Positions 14,624 through 23,865 of a DNA stretch of 27,269 nt are shown here, one piece after another (position 1 is the stretch's first letter; each line of letters opens with the position of its first letter). The notes under the pieces are model-generated. The model searched no databases, was not told the DNA's origin, and saw only the letters and a program-made list of their open reading frames with translations. Made by a program: the position numbers and the translations under genes. This stretch comes from a virus. Location: positions 1 to 27,269 of the IMG/VR virus record IMGVR_UViG_3300008116_000340; one strand, 5' to 3'.

Positions 14624-16666
14624 TTAAGGCTTAGTAAGAATCTGTTCTGCGCCAGTGCTTGGATCAGCGACGATCCACATGCTTCCAGACGGCGCTTTAT
14701 CCCACTGGTCCTTGCTCTGCAAAACCTTGGCGTTAGGCGGTGGGAGTCCCACCAGTTTTCTAATCGCGTCCACGTCGTTGATTTTTTCACGAGCGGCTCG
14801 AATCGTTTCAGGCGCTAATTTTTGTCCCCCGTAGCCCACCTTGTACGATTCTTTGCGAATGTTAAGCAGGAGATCATCCAACGAGCGCAGACGCAGTCGA
14901 TACGCGCTTGGGTTGTCGATCATGTTAGGGCTGATCTCAAGCTTCGTTTCAATTGCTACACGTTCTGCATCGGTGAATCGCGGGTTCGTTCTAAGCGCAA
15001 GGTTGATTCGACCCTCTGCCTGTTTCAAGAAACTCGTCGCCGTGACCTGCTCTTCTTCACCCGCGATCTGATCCAAGCCGAAGGGCAACGTCTTAACAAA
15101 TGCGCCAAAGATGTTAACGACACCCGTTCCTTTACCCGCCAAGTTATACAACGTCGGGTTACCCGAAGTGGGCGACTGCCAGAAGTAAGGAACATTCTGC
15201 TTACCTTGTCTGACGGTAATGGAGGGTTCCGCTGGCTCTGCTGCGCCCTTGGCTTCTGGAGGCGCGCCACCACCGCTCGGACGTGTTCCTCCACCACCTG
15301 TTGCAAAGTTAACGTCTGCGCCGATTGTCTTGAAGAAATCCGTGCCGGTGCGGTCCTTGTAGACCTTCGCGGCTTGCTTTACGTGAGGCGGCATATACAC
15401 AGGCATCGTCACCGTGTAAGGCTGGTTCGTGATGGGATCAGTTCTTGTCTCTACACGCGGCGTTGCAAGCTTGGTCAGCGCAGCCTCAATAAGGTTGTTC
15501 TGCTGCTCCGTGGTCTTGCCCATGGCCCAATTGGACAACGCGCCCGGCTCAGAAATGATCCGATACTCCCAGTCGCCTTTGCCAAAGAGGTTGCCAAGAC
15601 CCGATTTGCTGAGGACGTTTTCAAAGCGCTTTCGATTGCTTTCAATGACCCTAGCGTTGTATTCCAAGGTGTTGCCAATCTGCTTTTCAGTCGCCTCAAG
15701 CGCTGCCAGATTGATAGCACGATCCTGCTTTTGTAATTCCGCTGCACGTGCGCCAATTAAAGCCGGTACGTTACGTATACCGGCTGCAATACGTCCAATT
15801 GGCGAGACGTTGCCACGAATGCGATTGCCCTCGGCATCCACGCCTGCTGCAACATTCAACGCGCCCTGCGCGATGTCAAATAGCATCTGCGCTTGCGTGA
15901 GTTCTTTTGAACCACCACCCAGCAACTGACGATAAGCCGCTGCCTTTTTTGGCGCGTCCACCGCTAGTTCAGGAACAGGCAGGGTTGATGATGGCGTCAT
16001 TAACGCCTGTCTGGCTTGCGCGACCAACTCGGGGGGCAAGCTCATGTAGGAGGTCTCTTGGACTGGGGTCACGGCCTCCTCATCGGACCCATCCTTAAAA
16101 CGTTGGACAATGCCGCCATTTTTCATGGCAATCGGCGCTTGTTGTTCAGCGGCTGCAGGCAACGATCCAATACCGCCCGGAGGGGGTGCCTTAGGCATTG
16201 GCATCGGAGGCGCGGTCTGTGGCCCTTGAGCCATGGCCGCTAAGTCGGCAACCCCGCCTGCCGGTGCTGCCATCGGATTCGCTTGTGCAGGCATTGCCAT
16301 CTGTGGTGGCGGCTGCACCATCGCGCCTTGTTGCGCCAATACTGGCTGCAACAGCGCCAAAACCTCTGTCGGTGTTTCCGAAGCAGCGCGGTAGCCGACG
16401 AGGTCTGCGAGTTCTTCGACACGCGCATCTACTGAGCGCATGTCACCGCGAAGATTGTTCATGAGGATTTCAGGCGAATCAGGACGACGGTCCATCATCT
16501 TGCCCATCTCCATTTCATCCTCGTCTTCTTCCTCGCCTTCCATGTCGTCCATCATGGATACCTGATCCATGAAGCCCTGCATGATGCCGACGTTATTCAC
16601 GTCCTCAGGGGGAACGGGAGGCCCTTTCTTCTTGAACATCGGCCTGTCAATTACTTTCGATTTCAT
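14624..16666 (-). CDS. Virion-associated protein with acidic/Met-rich N-terminus
   Basis: The second of two adjacent ATGs (16664-16666) is preferred because AGGAGG is four bases before it but only one base before the first. The 680-residue product has a very acidic Met-rich stretch (MMDDMEGEEEDEDEMEMGKM), a helical block (MNNLRGDMRSVDARVEELAD), a Pro/Ala/Met-rich linker, then IAMKNGGIVQRFKDGS, a short motif I know from phage virion proteins. The C-terminal half is mixed helix (RFTDAERVAIETKLEISPN). Similar proteins are encoded next to large internal virion proteins, so it is probably part of the tail or ejection apparatus. The exact role is unknown. Confidence 0.7.
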   Translation of the reverse strand: MKSKVIDRPMFKKKGPPVPPEDVNNVGIMQGFMDQVSMMDDMEGEEEDEDEMEMGKMMDRRPDSPEILMNNLRGDMRSVDARVEELADLVGYRAASETPTEVLALLQPVLAQQGAMVQPPPQMAMPAQANPMAAPAGGVADLAAMAQGPQTAPPMPMPKAPPPGGIGSLPAAAEQQAPIAMKNGGIVQRFKDGSDEEAVTPVQETSYMSLPPELVAQARQALMTPSSTLPVPELAVDAPKKAAAYRQLLGGGSKELTQAQMLFDIAQGALNVAAGVDAEGNRIRGNVSPIGRIAAGIRNVPALIGARAAELQKQDRAINLAALEATEKQIGNTLEYNARVIESNRKRFENVLSKSGLGNLFGKGDWEYRIISEPGALSNWAMGKTTEQQNNLIEAALTKLATPRVETRTDPITNQPYTVTMPVYMPPHVKQAAKVYKDRTGTDFFKTIGADVNFATGGGGTRPSGGGAPPEAKGAAEPAEPSITVRQGKQNVPYFWQSPTSGNPTLYNLAGKGTGVVNIFGAFVKTLPFGLDQIAGEEEQVTATSFLKQAEGRINLALRTNPRFTDAERVAIETKLEISPNMIDNPSAYRLRLRSLDDLLLNIRKESYKVGYGGQKLAPETIRAAREKINDVDAIRKLVGLPPPNAKVLQSKDQWDKAPSGSMWIVADPSTGAEQILTKP

Positions 16667-16674
16667 CATTCCTC

Positions 16675-17907
16675 CTAGAACAAGCCTGCTTTCTTGGCCC
16701 CTGCAGCCGCAGTGATGCCCGCAATACCCGTAGACACTGCCGACATCAACGGACTAGGCGACGGCGACGTAGTGGACGTGAGTGCCGTCTGACTACCCGG
16801 CGTCTTCGACAAAATATCCGACTGGAAGGAGAGCAACTGGAACGGCAAGAAGGCTTCCTGTGTTTTCGTTGCCCGCAGCGCATCCAAACGTGCTTGCTGC
16901 AACGCCTGCTCCTGTGCGCCAATCTGTCCCATGAGTGCAATATCGCCTTGACCGAGTTGCTGCTGCAACGCTGCCAGATTGCCGCGCTGACCGGCCTGTT
17001 GCGCAAGCTGGGAACCCATTCCGCCCAAGGCAGAACCTTGCTGCAGACCAAACTGACCTTGCTGCAATCCGAGACTGCCAATGCCCTGACCAAGCTGGCT
17101 GTAGATATTGGCTTGGTTACCCAAAATGTTTGCCTGCTGCCCCGCAATCTGCGAAGGTAACAAACTCATCTGACCTAAGGCCTGCGCGGCAGCAAGCTGA
17201 CGCTGCTGCTGCGACTCAAAGCCCTGTTGCGCGGCCTGTTGTGCTTGGATGTAGTTCTGTGAGTAGTCCTGCAGGATGCGCTGGCCCATGACATCCATCA
17301 AGCCACGCTCCATCTCTGCGCGCTGGACCCCTTCACGCGTACCACCAAAGGCACCCGTACGAACGGCTTGTGCCGCTTGTCCTTGAGCCGCGATGTCTGC
17401 TTGGCGCTGCATTTCACTTAAGGCATTGGCCGTTACCTGCTGTTGGTACGGGTTCATGAAGGCCGCAGCTTGCGAAGGATCGTAGCCAGTTGCCGCACCG
17501 GGCAGCATTGCAGCCGCAGCGCCCGCCGCAGGCAAGCCCTGTCCTGCTGTGTTTGCCAACGCGCCTAAGTTACCTGCCGCACCAGCACCTGCCTGATATG
17601 CACCGTAAGCAGCGCTCAAGGGCTGGGAGATGTTGAGTCCAGCGATGCCTTGTGCAGCTTGTTGGGTCAGGCCCTGCCCGGCAACCATCCCTTTTTCTGC
17701 TTCTGTCAGAAGCGGCTGGTAAGCACCGATACCTTGTTCGGCTAGGGCCTTGGCCTGAAGCTGTCCTTCGCCTAGACCGGCAACCTCGTATCCCGGTATC
17801 GAGATCGGTTTGGATACCTGTCTTTCTGCCGTTTTAAGAAGGGCAAGTCGCGCCTTTTCTATCTCAGGCGCTTCCTGAATCGTTTGTACCTGATATTCAG
17901 TTGCCAT
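16675..17907 (-). CDS. Gln/Ala/Gly-rich virion protein
   Basis: A 410-residue protein dominated by Gln, Ala and Gly. The centre has AFMNPYQQQVTANALSEMQR and RTGAFGGTREGVQRAEMERG, blocks I recognise from virion-associated proteins of podovirus-like phages. Around residues 205-340 there are repeated QQ-containing segments (LGLQQGQFGLQQGSALG) that are probably long helices. The C-terminus is Ser/Pro-rich followed by a hydrophobic Ala/Gly end (GIAGITAAAGAKKAGLF). It starts three bases after the stop of the upstream gene with a weak AGAAAG signal, so coupled translation is likely. Probable tail or internal protein. Confidence 0.7.
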   Translation of the reverse strand: MATEYQVQTIQEAPEIEKARLALLKTAERQVSKPISIPGYEVAGLGEGQLQAKALAEQGIGAYQPLLTEAEKGMVAGQGLTQQAAQGIAGLNISQPLSAAYGAYQAGAGAAGNLGALANTAGQGLPAAGAAAAMLPGAATGYDPSQAAAFMNPYQQQVTANALSEMQRQADIAAQGQAAQAVRTGAFGGTREGVQRAEMERGLMDVMGQRILQDYSQNYIQAQQAAQQGFESQQQRQLAAAQALGQMSLLPSQIAGQQANILGNQANIYSQLGQGIGSLGLQQGQFGLQQGSALGGMGSQLAQQAGQRGNLAALQQQLGQGDIALMGQIGAQEQALQQARLDALRATKTQEAFLPFQLLSFQSDILSKTPGSQTALTSTTSPSPSPLMSAVSTGIAGITAAAGAKKAGLF

Positions 17908-17910
17908 GAT

Positions 17911-18618
17911 TTACGCTTTCTTTTCCAAGGCCTTCATTAGCGCGTACATACGCTTTGCACCCTTGCGCCGTGAGCCGTTGCCCATGGCACGTACTGCTCT
18001 TGCGGTGAACACGAATTCGCCGTCCGAGAGCATGGCTGGAATCGAATCCGACGTACCCGTGCCGGGGCCGTTGATAGGGCCAGTCTTTCGAGGGAAGCTC
18101 GAAGTACCGCGTTTCAAGCTGGCGATGCCGCCTGTGGCATAACGATACGCTTGTCCGGTAGATGCGGAAACGGTTCGCACATCAGGCGTCAAGTAGTATG
18201 GGTTTTGTGCGTACAGTTCTGCGCCTGAAGTTGGTATATCGGGCTTTGGCGGCTCTGGTACGTCAAAGGCCCCACCTAAATAAGCCGCACCCAGAGTCGC
18301 ACCGGCGAGAGGGCCGTAGGTTGCGACCATACCGGGCATGCTGGCTTCATACGCCTTCAAGGCAAGGTCTTTACTACCTGTCCTAGCCAAAGTATCGGCA
18401 TAAGCCTTTTCTGCGTTCTTAGCTCCAGCGGACTGTATGCCACTCGGAGACAAATATTCGTCGTAGAGATCGCCAACCTTCGATGCAGCGGTCTTGCCTG
18501 CCTCGACAAACTTACCCTGACTAACCAAGTCCATCACGCCTTGTGACGGAGCCGCTGCAGGGGTCATGGCGTCAAGTTTCAGAGGGCTCGTGTCACCCGG
18601 CATCTTCAAGCCAAGCAT
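17911..18618 (-). pseudogene. C-terminal part of a virion protein split at a run of ten C
   Basis: A 235-codon frame whose end (PINGPGTGTSDSIPAMLSDG then EFVFTARAVRAMGNGSRRKG) is a conserved C-terminal block of phage virion proteins. The ATG at 18616-18618 has no good Shine-Dalgarno, and the frame stays open upstream (PALTGTGTMLGLKMPGD) into the C tract at 18641-18650. There it joins naturally to the protein of 18633-20114. With one more C or two fewer, the two frames become one gene of 735 codons (17911-20114). It may be produced by -1 ribosomal or transcriptional slippage on the tract, or the split is a length error in the sequence. Confidence 0.75.
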
Positions 18619-18632
18619 AGTGCCTGTACCCG

Positions 18633-20114
18633 TTAGGGCCGGGGGGGGGGTGGGACATTAGTACCCGACAGGCTTGGCTGTACGCGAGCACCTGTACCCG
18701 TGTAACTGGAGAGGTTAGGAACGTCAGGGGAAATCCGCTCCAATCCCGTTTGCGTGGGAACGGCAGCGGTTCTGCCACTAATCACATCCAGTTTTAGGTC
18801 ATCCAAATTCTGTACTGCAGACTCCACCGGAGCACCAGTAGTTGTCTTACTCACTGTTCTGCCCAAAGCGTCTGTTTGATAAGTGGTGATCGTGCCGTCA
18901 GTATTAGGAACGCTTTGTGCAGTTCTAGGCGCTCCTGCCCCCGTTTTAAGTAGGGCGGCATCATCCGCTGCGCTTGCTGCAGCAGGAGATATTGGAACCG
19001 CCGCTGCCGCTTCATCTACAGCGCCTGCTGCAGCAGGAGACACAGGGGCCGCTGGGGCCGCTGCTGCCGCTTCATCCGCTGCGCCTGCGGCCTTTGTTAC
19101 GTCTACCGCAGACTTGCCACCCACCGTGTCTGTAAAGCTCTTCCACGACTCAGAAGCACTCGTAGGACCTGTGTAAGAACCCGACTTGAACGCTGAAGCA
19201 CCGCCCAGTACACCCGAGAAGGCACCTGCGGTCAAACCACCCATGGCACCCGATTTCAAGGCCTCGCTAATGCTGCCACCGGCCATCAAAGTCGAGCCAG
19301 CAGAACCCACAAAGCCGCTGATCGCAGCCACACCCACACTCGAAGTGACGCCTAACATACTCGCCGCTGCTGGGCCTAAGAAGAAGCCCAACGCCACCGA
19401 AGTAACAATTCGTCCCACGGTGCTGCTTGCAAACTTTTTGACGGCTCTGCCGATGCCCCGGACAGCGCCTTTGATGGCTTTACCTACGCGTGTGAACGCT
19501 CCACCGATGGCTTTTCCCAGCTTCTTCAAGAAAAATTCAGGTAACCCTGTGACTGGGTTGATCGTTCCCGCGCCGCCTGCGCGCATCAGCATACGCGCCT
19601 CACGTGGCGTGATGTGAGCCAGCATCTTATCGCCGCCTCGGCCCAAGCTTGCAATCCCGGCAGAGATGGGGTTTTTGACCATTCCACCGCGAGCAAAACC
19701 CTGAATAACAGGCTGAGAAACCTGATCCAATGCCATGTCCAACGCCATCAAATACATGGGGTCAAACTCAGCGGGCAAGAGGTCTTCTGGAACGCCCTCT
19801 TTAATCAGTTCCTGCCGGTTTTGGGCGTAATTATTAGGTTCTTGGAGAAGGGCATCTACCATCTCCTTCATCAAGTCAATCAGTTCCTGAGGCAACTGCA
19901 TGCCACGCAACATCGTGCGTAGCTCTGCCACCGCCTGCGGATCAGCTTCTTCCGCAGCGGTAAACATCTCAGTGTTGAACTGTTGGGGGGAGATAGAGTT
20001 GCGAAGCTCGTTGAGCGTCGCATCATCTTCAGGGGTGAGATAACTCTTAGCGGCATTGCCTTGACCCGACATTTCGGGAACTAAAGACATGACGCCCTGC
20101 ATCGCTTCAGCCAT
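18633..20114 (-). CDS. Virion protein with Gly/Ala-rich hydrophobic domain, N-terminal part
   Basis: The ATG at 20112-20114 (MAEAMQGVMSLVPEMSGQGN) has AAAGGA five bases upstream; the longer frame lacks a signal. The 493-residue product has a helical N-terminus (TLNELRNSISPQQFNTEMFT), the block GFARGGMVKNPISAGIASLG, then KMLAHITPREARMLMRAGG, a basic amphipathic stretch (about 210-245), and a long Gly/Ala-rich hydrophobic region (VALGFFLGPAAASMLGVTSS and on) that looks able to insert in a membrane. An Ala/Pro repeat follows. The frame ends PPPPRP right after ten C; the natural continuation is the frame 17911-18618. It probably forms part of the ejection or tail machinery; that role is inferred. 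Confidence 0.75.
   Translation of the reverse strand: MAEAMQGVMSLVPEMSGQGNAAKSYLTPEDDATLNELRNSISPQQFNTEMFTAAEEADPQAVAELRTMLRGMQLPQELIDLMKEMVDALLQEPNNYAQNRQELIKEGVPEDLLPAEFDPMYLMALDMALDQVSQPVIQGFARGGMVKNPISAGIASLGRGGDKMLAHITPREARMLMRAGGAGTINPVTGLPEFFLKKLGKAIGGAFTRVGKAIKGAVRGIGRAVKKFASSTVGRIVTSVALGFFLGPAAASMLGVTSSVGVAAISGFVGSAGSTLMAGGSISEALKSGAMGGLTAGAFSGVLGGASAFKSGSYTGPTSASESWKSFTDTVGGKSAVDVTKAAGAADEAAAAAPAAPVSPAAAGAVDEAAAAVPISPAAASAADDAALLKTGAGAPRTAQSVPNTDGTITTYQTDALGRTVSKTTTGAPVESAVQNLDDLKLDVISGRTAAVPTQTGLERISPDVPNLSSYTGTGARVQPSLSGTNVPPPPRP
18641..18650 (-). repeat. Homopolymer of ten C within a virion gene
   Basis: On the minus strand CCA is followed by ten C and then GG. The tract lies exactly where the virion gene changes frame. 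Runs of this length invite slippage by polymerases, ribosomes and sequencers. It is the longest homopolymer I noticed in the window. Confidence 0.95.
18961..19091 (-). repeat. Imperfect in-frame tandem repeat coding Ala-rich linker
   Basis: Two units and a partial third (about 18961-19011, 51 bases; 19012-19071, 60 bases; 19072-19091) share the elements CATC-GCGC-TGCTGCAGCAGGAGA and GCTGCCGCTT on the plus strand. They code for repeats of the type DEAAAA-P-SPAAA. Unit lengths are multiples of three, so copy number can change without breaking the frame. Confidence 0.75.
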
Positions 20115-20204
20115 GATAATCCTTTCCAAAGTGGCAATAGACCCTCGTGCAGGGTCGCGCGCCGGGAAAGGACGCGGAATTGTCAGCAATTATGTGGTAA
20201 TTCA
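20115..20204. other. Gap between virion genes with a short hairpin
   Basis: Ninety bases without a gene. A perfect inverted repeat GACCCT / AGGGTC with a five-base loop (20140-20156) lies 26 bases upstream of the virion-gene ATG. There is no T-run, so it is not an intrinsic terminator. CATAAT (minus strand, 20189-20194) could be a weak -10, but the -35 is poor. Confidence 0.4.
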
Positions 20205-20531
20205 TTAGTTTCTGTCCACTTCAAGATAGCTTAGATAGAAATGTACGGTAGCAACCGACGATGTCACTTTGAGAATATCCCCGGCTTCTACAATGCAAGG
20301 AATTCCGTTAAAAACGTCAAAAGTCTCATTAACGGGCAGCGCCCTTACCTTTTGCAAAAAGTGTGGAGTGCCCGAGACAACCTGTGTCACCGTGATCAGC
20401 GCGCTCGATGTACCCGCATTGGTCACCCGCAATGAGCGCATGATGCCCGTATTCGCCGCAGGCACGGTATAGATCGTTTCCTCCGTCGCAGCAGCAGGGA
20501 TTAGGTACTTACGTAGGTATTTATTTGCCAT
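20205..20531 (-). CDS. Small beta-rich virion protein
   Basis: A 108-residue protein starting MANKYLRKYLIPAAATEETI. The pattern of alternating strands (IMRSLRVTNAGTSSALITVT, IPCIVEAGDILKVTSS, ATVHFYLSYLEVDRN) fits a small beta-sandwich, as in phage head-tail or tail decoration proteins; the same style (yTVPAANTGIMRSLRVTN) is common in phage structural genes. Its ATG overlaps the TAA of the upstream gene by one base and no Shine-Dalgarno is visible, so it seems to depend on translational coupling. Precise role unknown. Confidence 0.7.
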   Translation of the reverse strand: MANKYLRKYLIPAAATEETIYTVPAANTGIMRSLRVTNAGTSSALITVTQVVSGTPHFLQKVRALPVNETFDVFNGIPCIVEAGDILKVTSSVATVHFYLSYLEVDRN

Positions 20532-21958
20532 TATTGCGTTAGATCATAAAAAGAAATCGATCCGACCCCACTTCCTTGGGTCGCGCCGTCTACCGTTCTA
20601 ACCGCTAAAGTAAAGATATCGCTGACCCCCGCGATCGTCGCGCCAAGTTGCAAATCCCAGTTGTAGTCGTTAGGCAAACTGGTTTGACTCACCCCCGCAC
20701 TTCCACTAGAAGTCACATAATCCGTTTGAACTATGGTTCCTATTGCAGATATTGCAGTTGCAGCGACATCGTATTCCACGTTGCTATCAGAGGGTACGGT
20801 AGCTGCCCATGTCGCCCCCGTTAGCGTGGGATTCTTGAGCAGGACTACTTCATAGTTCTGGCTAGTCAATGGCAAAAACTGCACACGGTTTGGTAATACC
20901 ACGGCACCTGTTCTGCCCGAGGCTAAACGAATAGACACGATGGGGAAAAAAGTTGCCGCCGTAGTGATGTTCGTAAACACCGTGGTGCGCCGTGCTACGT
21001 GGTCAATGGACGTTTGTTCAAATCCGCCTTCAGATACAACAGAGCAACATATCGATTTCATCGAAGCAGCTACGGCAGCAGTGGTCGTAATGATCTCGTA
21101 GCGTACCGGCAAAATCGCAGTAGTCATGTACACCGAGGTGACATCGTTGGCGTTTTGAAAGGTGTGGCAAATAATGTATTCACCGTTGATGATGAATCCA
21201 CAACGTATTGAACCCACACCCAGCCATTCAAAATCCATCCACAGAATCTGCGCCTTACTGGGGTCCAGTGTTAAACCGCTCGGACCTGTTCCATCTAACT
21301 TGTCCCCATTCCACGACGATTGGTTCACAGTTCGCACGTCGCTTGGAGTGCCGGGAGTAGGCGTCGAGTTAGAACGCAAAACAAAGGAATACGTACCGTC
21401 AACGCGTTGGAAAAACACGCCGTTACTGTCGTTGTAGTACCCCACCCGTTGAGTCAAATTAAGACTCTGGCTGCTGTCCATCACAAAGGTGGCTAAAACC
21501 AGTAGGCCCTTGCCCGGCTGGTACGGGAACGAACGATACGTCTGTCTTTTAACAGACCCTACGCCTGCGCCAGTTACCTCCATCTTGATCGCGGCTTCAT
21601 TTGACAGGTAGGTGGTAGTCCCGGTGCCCGTCGTTACCACGTCAAACTGGTTATCCGCAGCGTATCGGTTTTGACTGTCAAACAACGTATAAGGCTCGCT
21701 GACGCGTAGTCGTCCAAACGCATCCGTATTCGTGCCACCAATTGATACAGGAATCGTCATGCCAGTATCATCCATAACACCACCACCAGCTTCGTACCAT
21801 GTAAAGGCAGCATCTTTGTCTTCCGTAACGACAGGCGAATACGTGTTGTTTAACTGCAGAATAACCTGTTCAAGAGAGCGAACAAGCTGGTTAAACTGCT
21901 CCGGGCTGTACTGCTGCGTCGCTGCGTTGGGCAGACGGACGTTAGTGATCTTACTCAT
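20531..21958 (-). CDS. Virion structural protein, beta-rich
   Basis: A 475-residue protein. A short N-terminal helix (SPEQFNQLVRSLEQVILQLN) may serve as a docking or trimerisation element. The block DAFGRLRVSEPYTLFDSQNR, followed by a long beta-rich body (residues about 95-475), is a pattern I know from phage virion proteins encoded near tail genes. It is low in charge and rich in Thr, Ser, Gly and Val, typical of tail or decoration proteins. Its ATG overlaps the stop of the upstream tail gene by four bases. No enzymatic motif is visible; a role as tail or head fibre component is inferred. Confidence 0.75.
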   Translation of the reverse strand: MSKITNVRLPNAATQQYSPEQFNQLVRSLEQVILQLNNTYSPVVTEDKDAAFTWYEAGGGVMDDTGMTIPVSIGGTNTDAFGRLRVSEPYTLFDSQNRYAADNQFDVVTTGTGTTTYLSNEAAIKMEVTGAGVGSVKRQTYRSFPYQPGKGLLVLATFVMDSSQSLNLTQRVGYYNDSNGVFFQRVDGTYSFVLRSNSTPTPGTPSDVRTVNQSSWNGDKLDGTGPSGLTLDPSKAQILWMDFEWLGVGSIRCGFIINGEYIICHTFQNANDVTSVYMTTAILPVRYEIITTTAAVAASMKSICCSVVSEGGFEQTSIDHVARRTTVFTNITTAATFFPIVSIRLASGRTGAVVLPNRVQFLPLTSQNYEVVLLKNPTLTGATWAATVPSDSNVEYDVAATAISAIGTIVQTDYVTSSGSAGVSQTSLPNDYNWDLQLGATIAGVSDIFTLAVRTVDGATQGSGVGSISFYDLTQ

Positions 21959-23817
21959 CTCAAGCCATCCGGCTGTATGTCAACGCGCAACGTGCCATAA
22001 CGCCAGTTGTCATCTACCTCGTCACTCTCAATCCGTAAACTGATCTGCCGCCCACGCGCGCGCGTGTCCACCTTCTCAGTGTTCGGAGCGATCACATACG
22101 GGTCTAACGAACTAGGCGCGGCTGTGGACTGCGGGTAAGACCGCAACAGCAAATGCACTGTCAAGTCGCCCACCTGATTCTTAAAGTCAGGGATAAACCG
22201 ACGCATGTACATCATATTGTCGCCGTCACCGATGTCAAAGTAACCCGACTTAATGAATGACGTAATCGCTGCACCTTCGCCATTCACACCGTCCTCTTGG
22301 TTGTAGACACGCGTACGTCCCGCAGTCAAACCGTAAATCGTCGAGATCGTCGGCGCAGTGCTGTTCTGCATAAAGTTCGTCGCAAGCGGCTTTACAAAGG
22401 TGCCAATATCAGTCCACGCCGTACGAGACAAGGTGCCTATCGACCAGACATTCTCCAGATAGTTAAACGTCACAAACCGGTTGATGTAGTCAGTGCCTAA
22501 AGCGCAGTACCACCACGTTACCTCGTTAAACTGCGAGTTAACGCCAACGTGGAACTTCTCTTTTTGCGTCAGATTGATGTCCTTAAAGACGTAATCCTGC
22601 ACCGTGCAAGGCATCTTCTTGACCGTACCGTCAAAGACGTAAAACGCCTCTGTTCCCATCCAAAACGCCACACCGTTTACGTCCGCTGCTGCGTGAGGCG
22701 CGAGGCATCCACAGTTAGCACCTAGCTGCTGAAAGCCAAACGTGTACGGAGGGCCGACATACTGCATGCCGTGCAAAGACGTGTCGGTGAAAATCAATAT
22801 CTGACCACGAGAACGCACTGCGGTGATGATCTCGCTACCGTCAGTGAGCCGTTGGCCCCCGGCAGTGTTCGTGACACTCTCGGTAAAGACAGAAATGTCC
22901 TCTTGATTCGAGAATCGTACAAACATCGGGTCCTGCGTCGGGGGCGAACCCACTACGCTCTCCGTGCCAAAACAGACCAAATGCCGGTCTGGCGTCGATA
23001 CCAAGGCATATTTGCTCTTGGTCGGCGCACCAGCAATCGCTAACACCCTGTCGTTAGGTGCGCTTGTGTCAAACAGGTAAATACCGCCATCGGCAATCTG
23101 GCAGATTACATCCTCGCCGTAGTTGTCGAACTGCCAGACACGTGAGCTCAACGACAAGCCTGCAGAGGCAGGACGTGGCGTACCCCACGTAGACAAGCTC
23201 CACGTACCAGTGCCCCAGCCATAGTCAAAATAGCTGATGTCTGAGCCCGTATTGATCTGATACGCGCCTACGACGGACGCACCACCGTTACCCGAATCAG
23301 AGCCGGTGGCCGTGACACCTACTTGAATGGTGTAAGTATTTACGCCAATGATTTCTTGAATTTCAAACTCGGCGTTTAAGAAGGCTGCAGTAACCGCACC
23401 CCCCAAACCAGCTGCGCCGCTGAAGGTGACAAAGTCCCCTCGAATCGCACCGTGTGCAGCGTCCGTAACCGTGACAATGTTGCTGCCGGTTGTCGCGGCA
23501 AACGTCACCCCGCCCGGGGGCGTTGTTGCTCGCAAAGGCGTGACATCCGTCCATGTACCGCCGTAAAAGCCATAAAGCTTCTTGTTCGTACCCACGAGGA
23601 CGTGCGGAGCGCCGGATAGATCATTCCACGTGTGGACATCACTAGACATACCAACAAGGTACGCATTGTTTTCGGCGAACGAAGTCCAGCCGCCTATCTT
23701 TTCTGGCAGTCCATAACGAAAGCGGATGTAATCACCATCGATCCATCCGCCCTCTGCGCCGTATTCGGTATTCTGCTTGTCGATACCGGGCTTTAGCGCC
23801 AGTCTAAAATATGCCAT
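21955..23817 (-). CDS. Tail/DNA-stabilisation protein, possibly P22 gp10-like
   Basis: A 620-residue protein with the N-terminus MAYFRLALKPGIDKQNTEYG followed by GGWIDGDYIRFRYGLPEKIG, a highly recurrent opening in phage tail proteins. The rest is repeated beta units with aromatic residues (DVHTWNDLSGAPHVLVGTNK, YALVSTPDRHLVCFGTES, ILIFTDTSLHGMQY), compatible with a beta-propeller. This layout resembles the P22 gp10 packaged-DNA stabilisation protein, which closes the portal and joins the tail; the link is structural analogy and would need a profile search. AGGATAAAAAAC precedes the ATG. It lies between virion genes and the lysis cassette. Confidence 0.7.
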   Translation of the reverse strand: MAYFRLALKPGIDKQNTEYGAEGGWIDGDYIRFRYGLPEKIGGWTSFAENNAYLVGMSSDVHTWNDLSGAPHVLVGTNKKLYGFYGGTWTDVTPLRATTPPGGVTFAATTGSNIVTVTDAAHGAIRGDFVTFSGAAGLGGAVTAAFLNAEFEIQEIIGVNTYTIQVGVTATGSDSGNGGASVVGAYQINTGSDISYFDYGWGTGTWSLSTWGTPRPASAGLSLSSRVWQFDNYGEDVICQIADGGIYLFDTSAPNDRVLAIAGAPTKSKYALVSTPDRHLVCFGTESVVGSPPTQDPMFVRFSNQEDISVFTESVTNTAGGQRLTDGSEIITAVRSRGQILIFTDTSLHGMQYVGPPYTFGFQQLGANCGCLAPHAAADVNGVAFWMGTEAFYVFDGTVKKMPCTVQDYVFKDINLTQKEKFHVGVNSQFNEVTWWYCALGTDYINRFVTFNYLENVWSIGTLSRTAWTDIGTFVKPLATNFMQNSTAPTISTIYGLTAGRTRVYNQEDGVNGEGAAITSFIKSGYFDIGDGDNMMYMRRFIPDFKNQVGDLTVHLLLRSYPQSTAAPSSLDPYVIAPNTEKVDTRARGRQISLRIESDEVDDNWRYGTLRVDIQPDGLR

Positions 23818-23865
23818 GTTTTTTATCCTGCTTAGACAATAGGCCTACCATCAGTCCCCATGCGA
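23818..23865. other. Short gap between lysis cassette and tail gene
   Basis: Forty-eight bases that hold the Shine-Dalgarno of the tail gene (AGGA at about 23826-23829, minus strand). I see no terminator or promoter, so the lysis and tail genes are probably co-transcribed. Confidence 0.4.

Noticed and set aside
14822-15736. Plus-strand open frame of 304 codons opposite a virion gene
   Set aside because: Arg/Cys/Leu-rich shadow of the minus-strand gene with no ribosome signal or domain.
20140-20156. Hairpin GACCCT/AGGGTC as terminator
   Set aside because: There is no T-run after the stem and the stem is only six base pairs.
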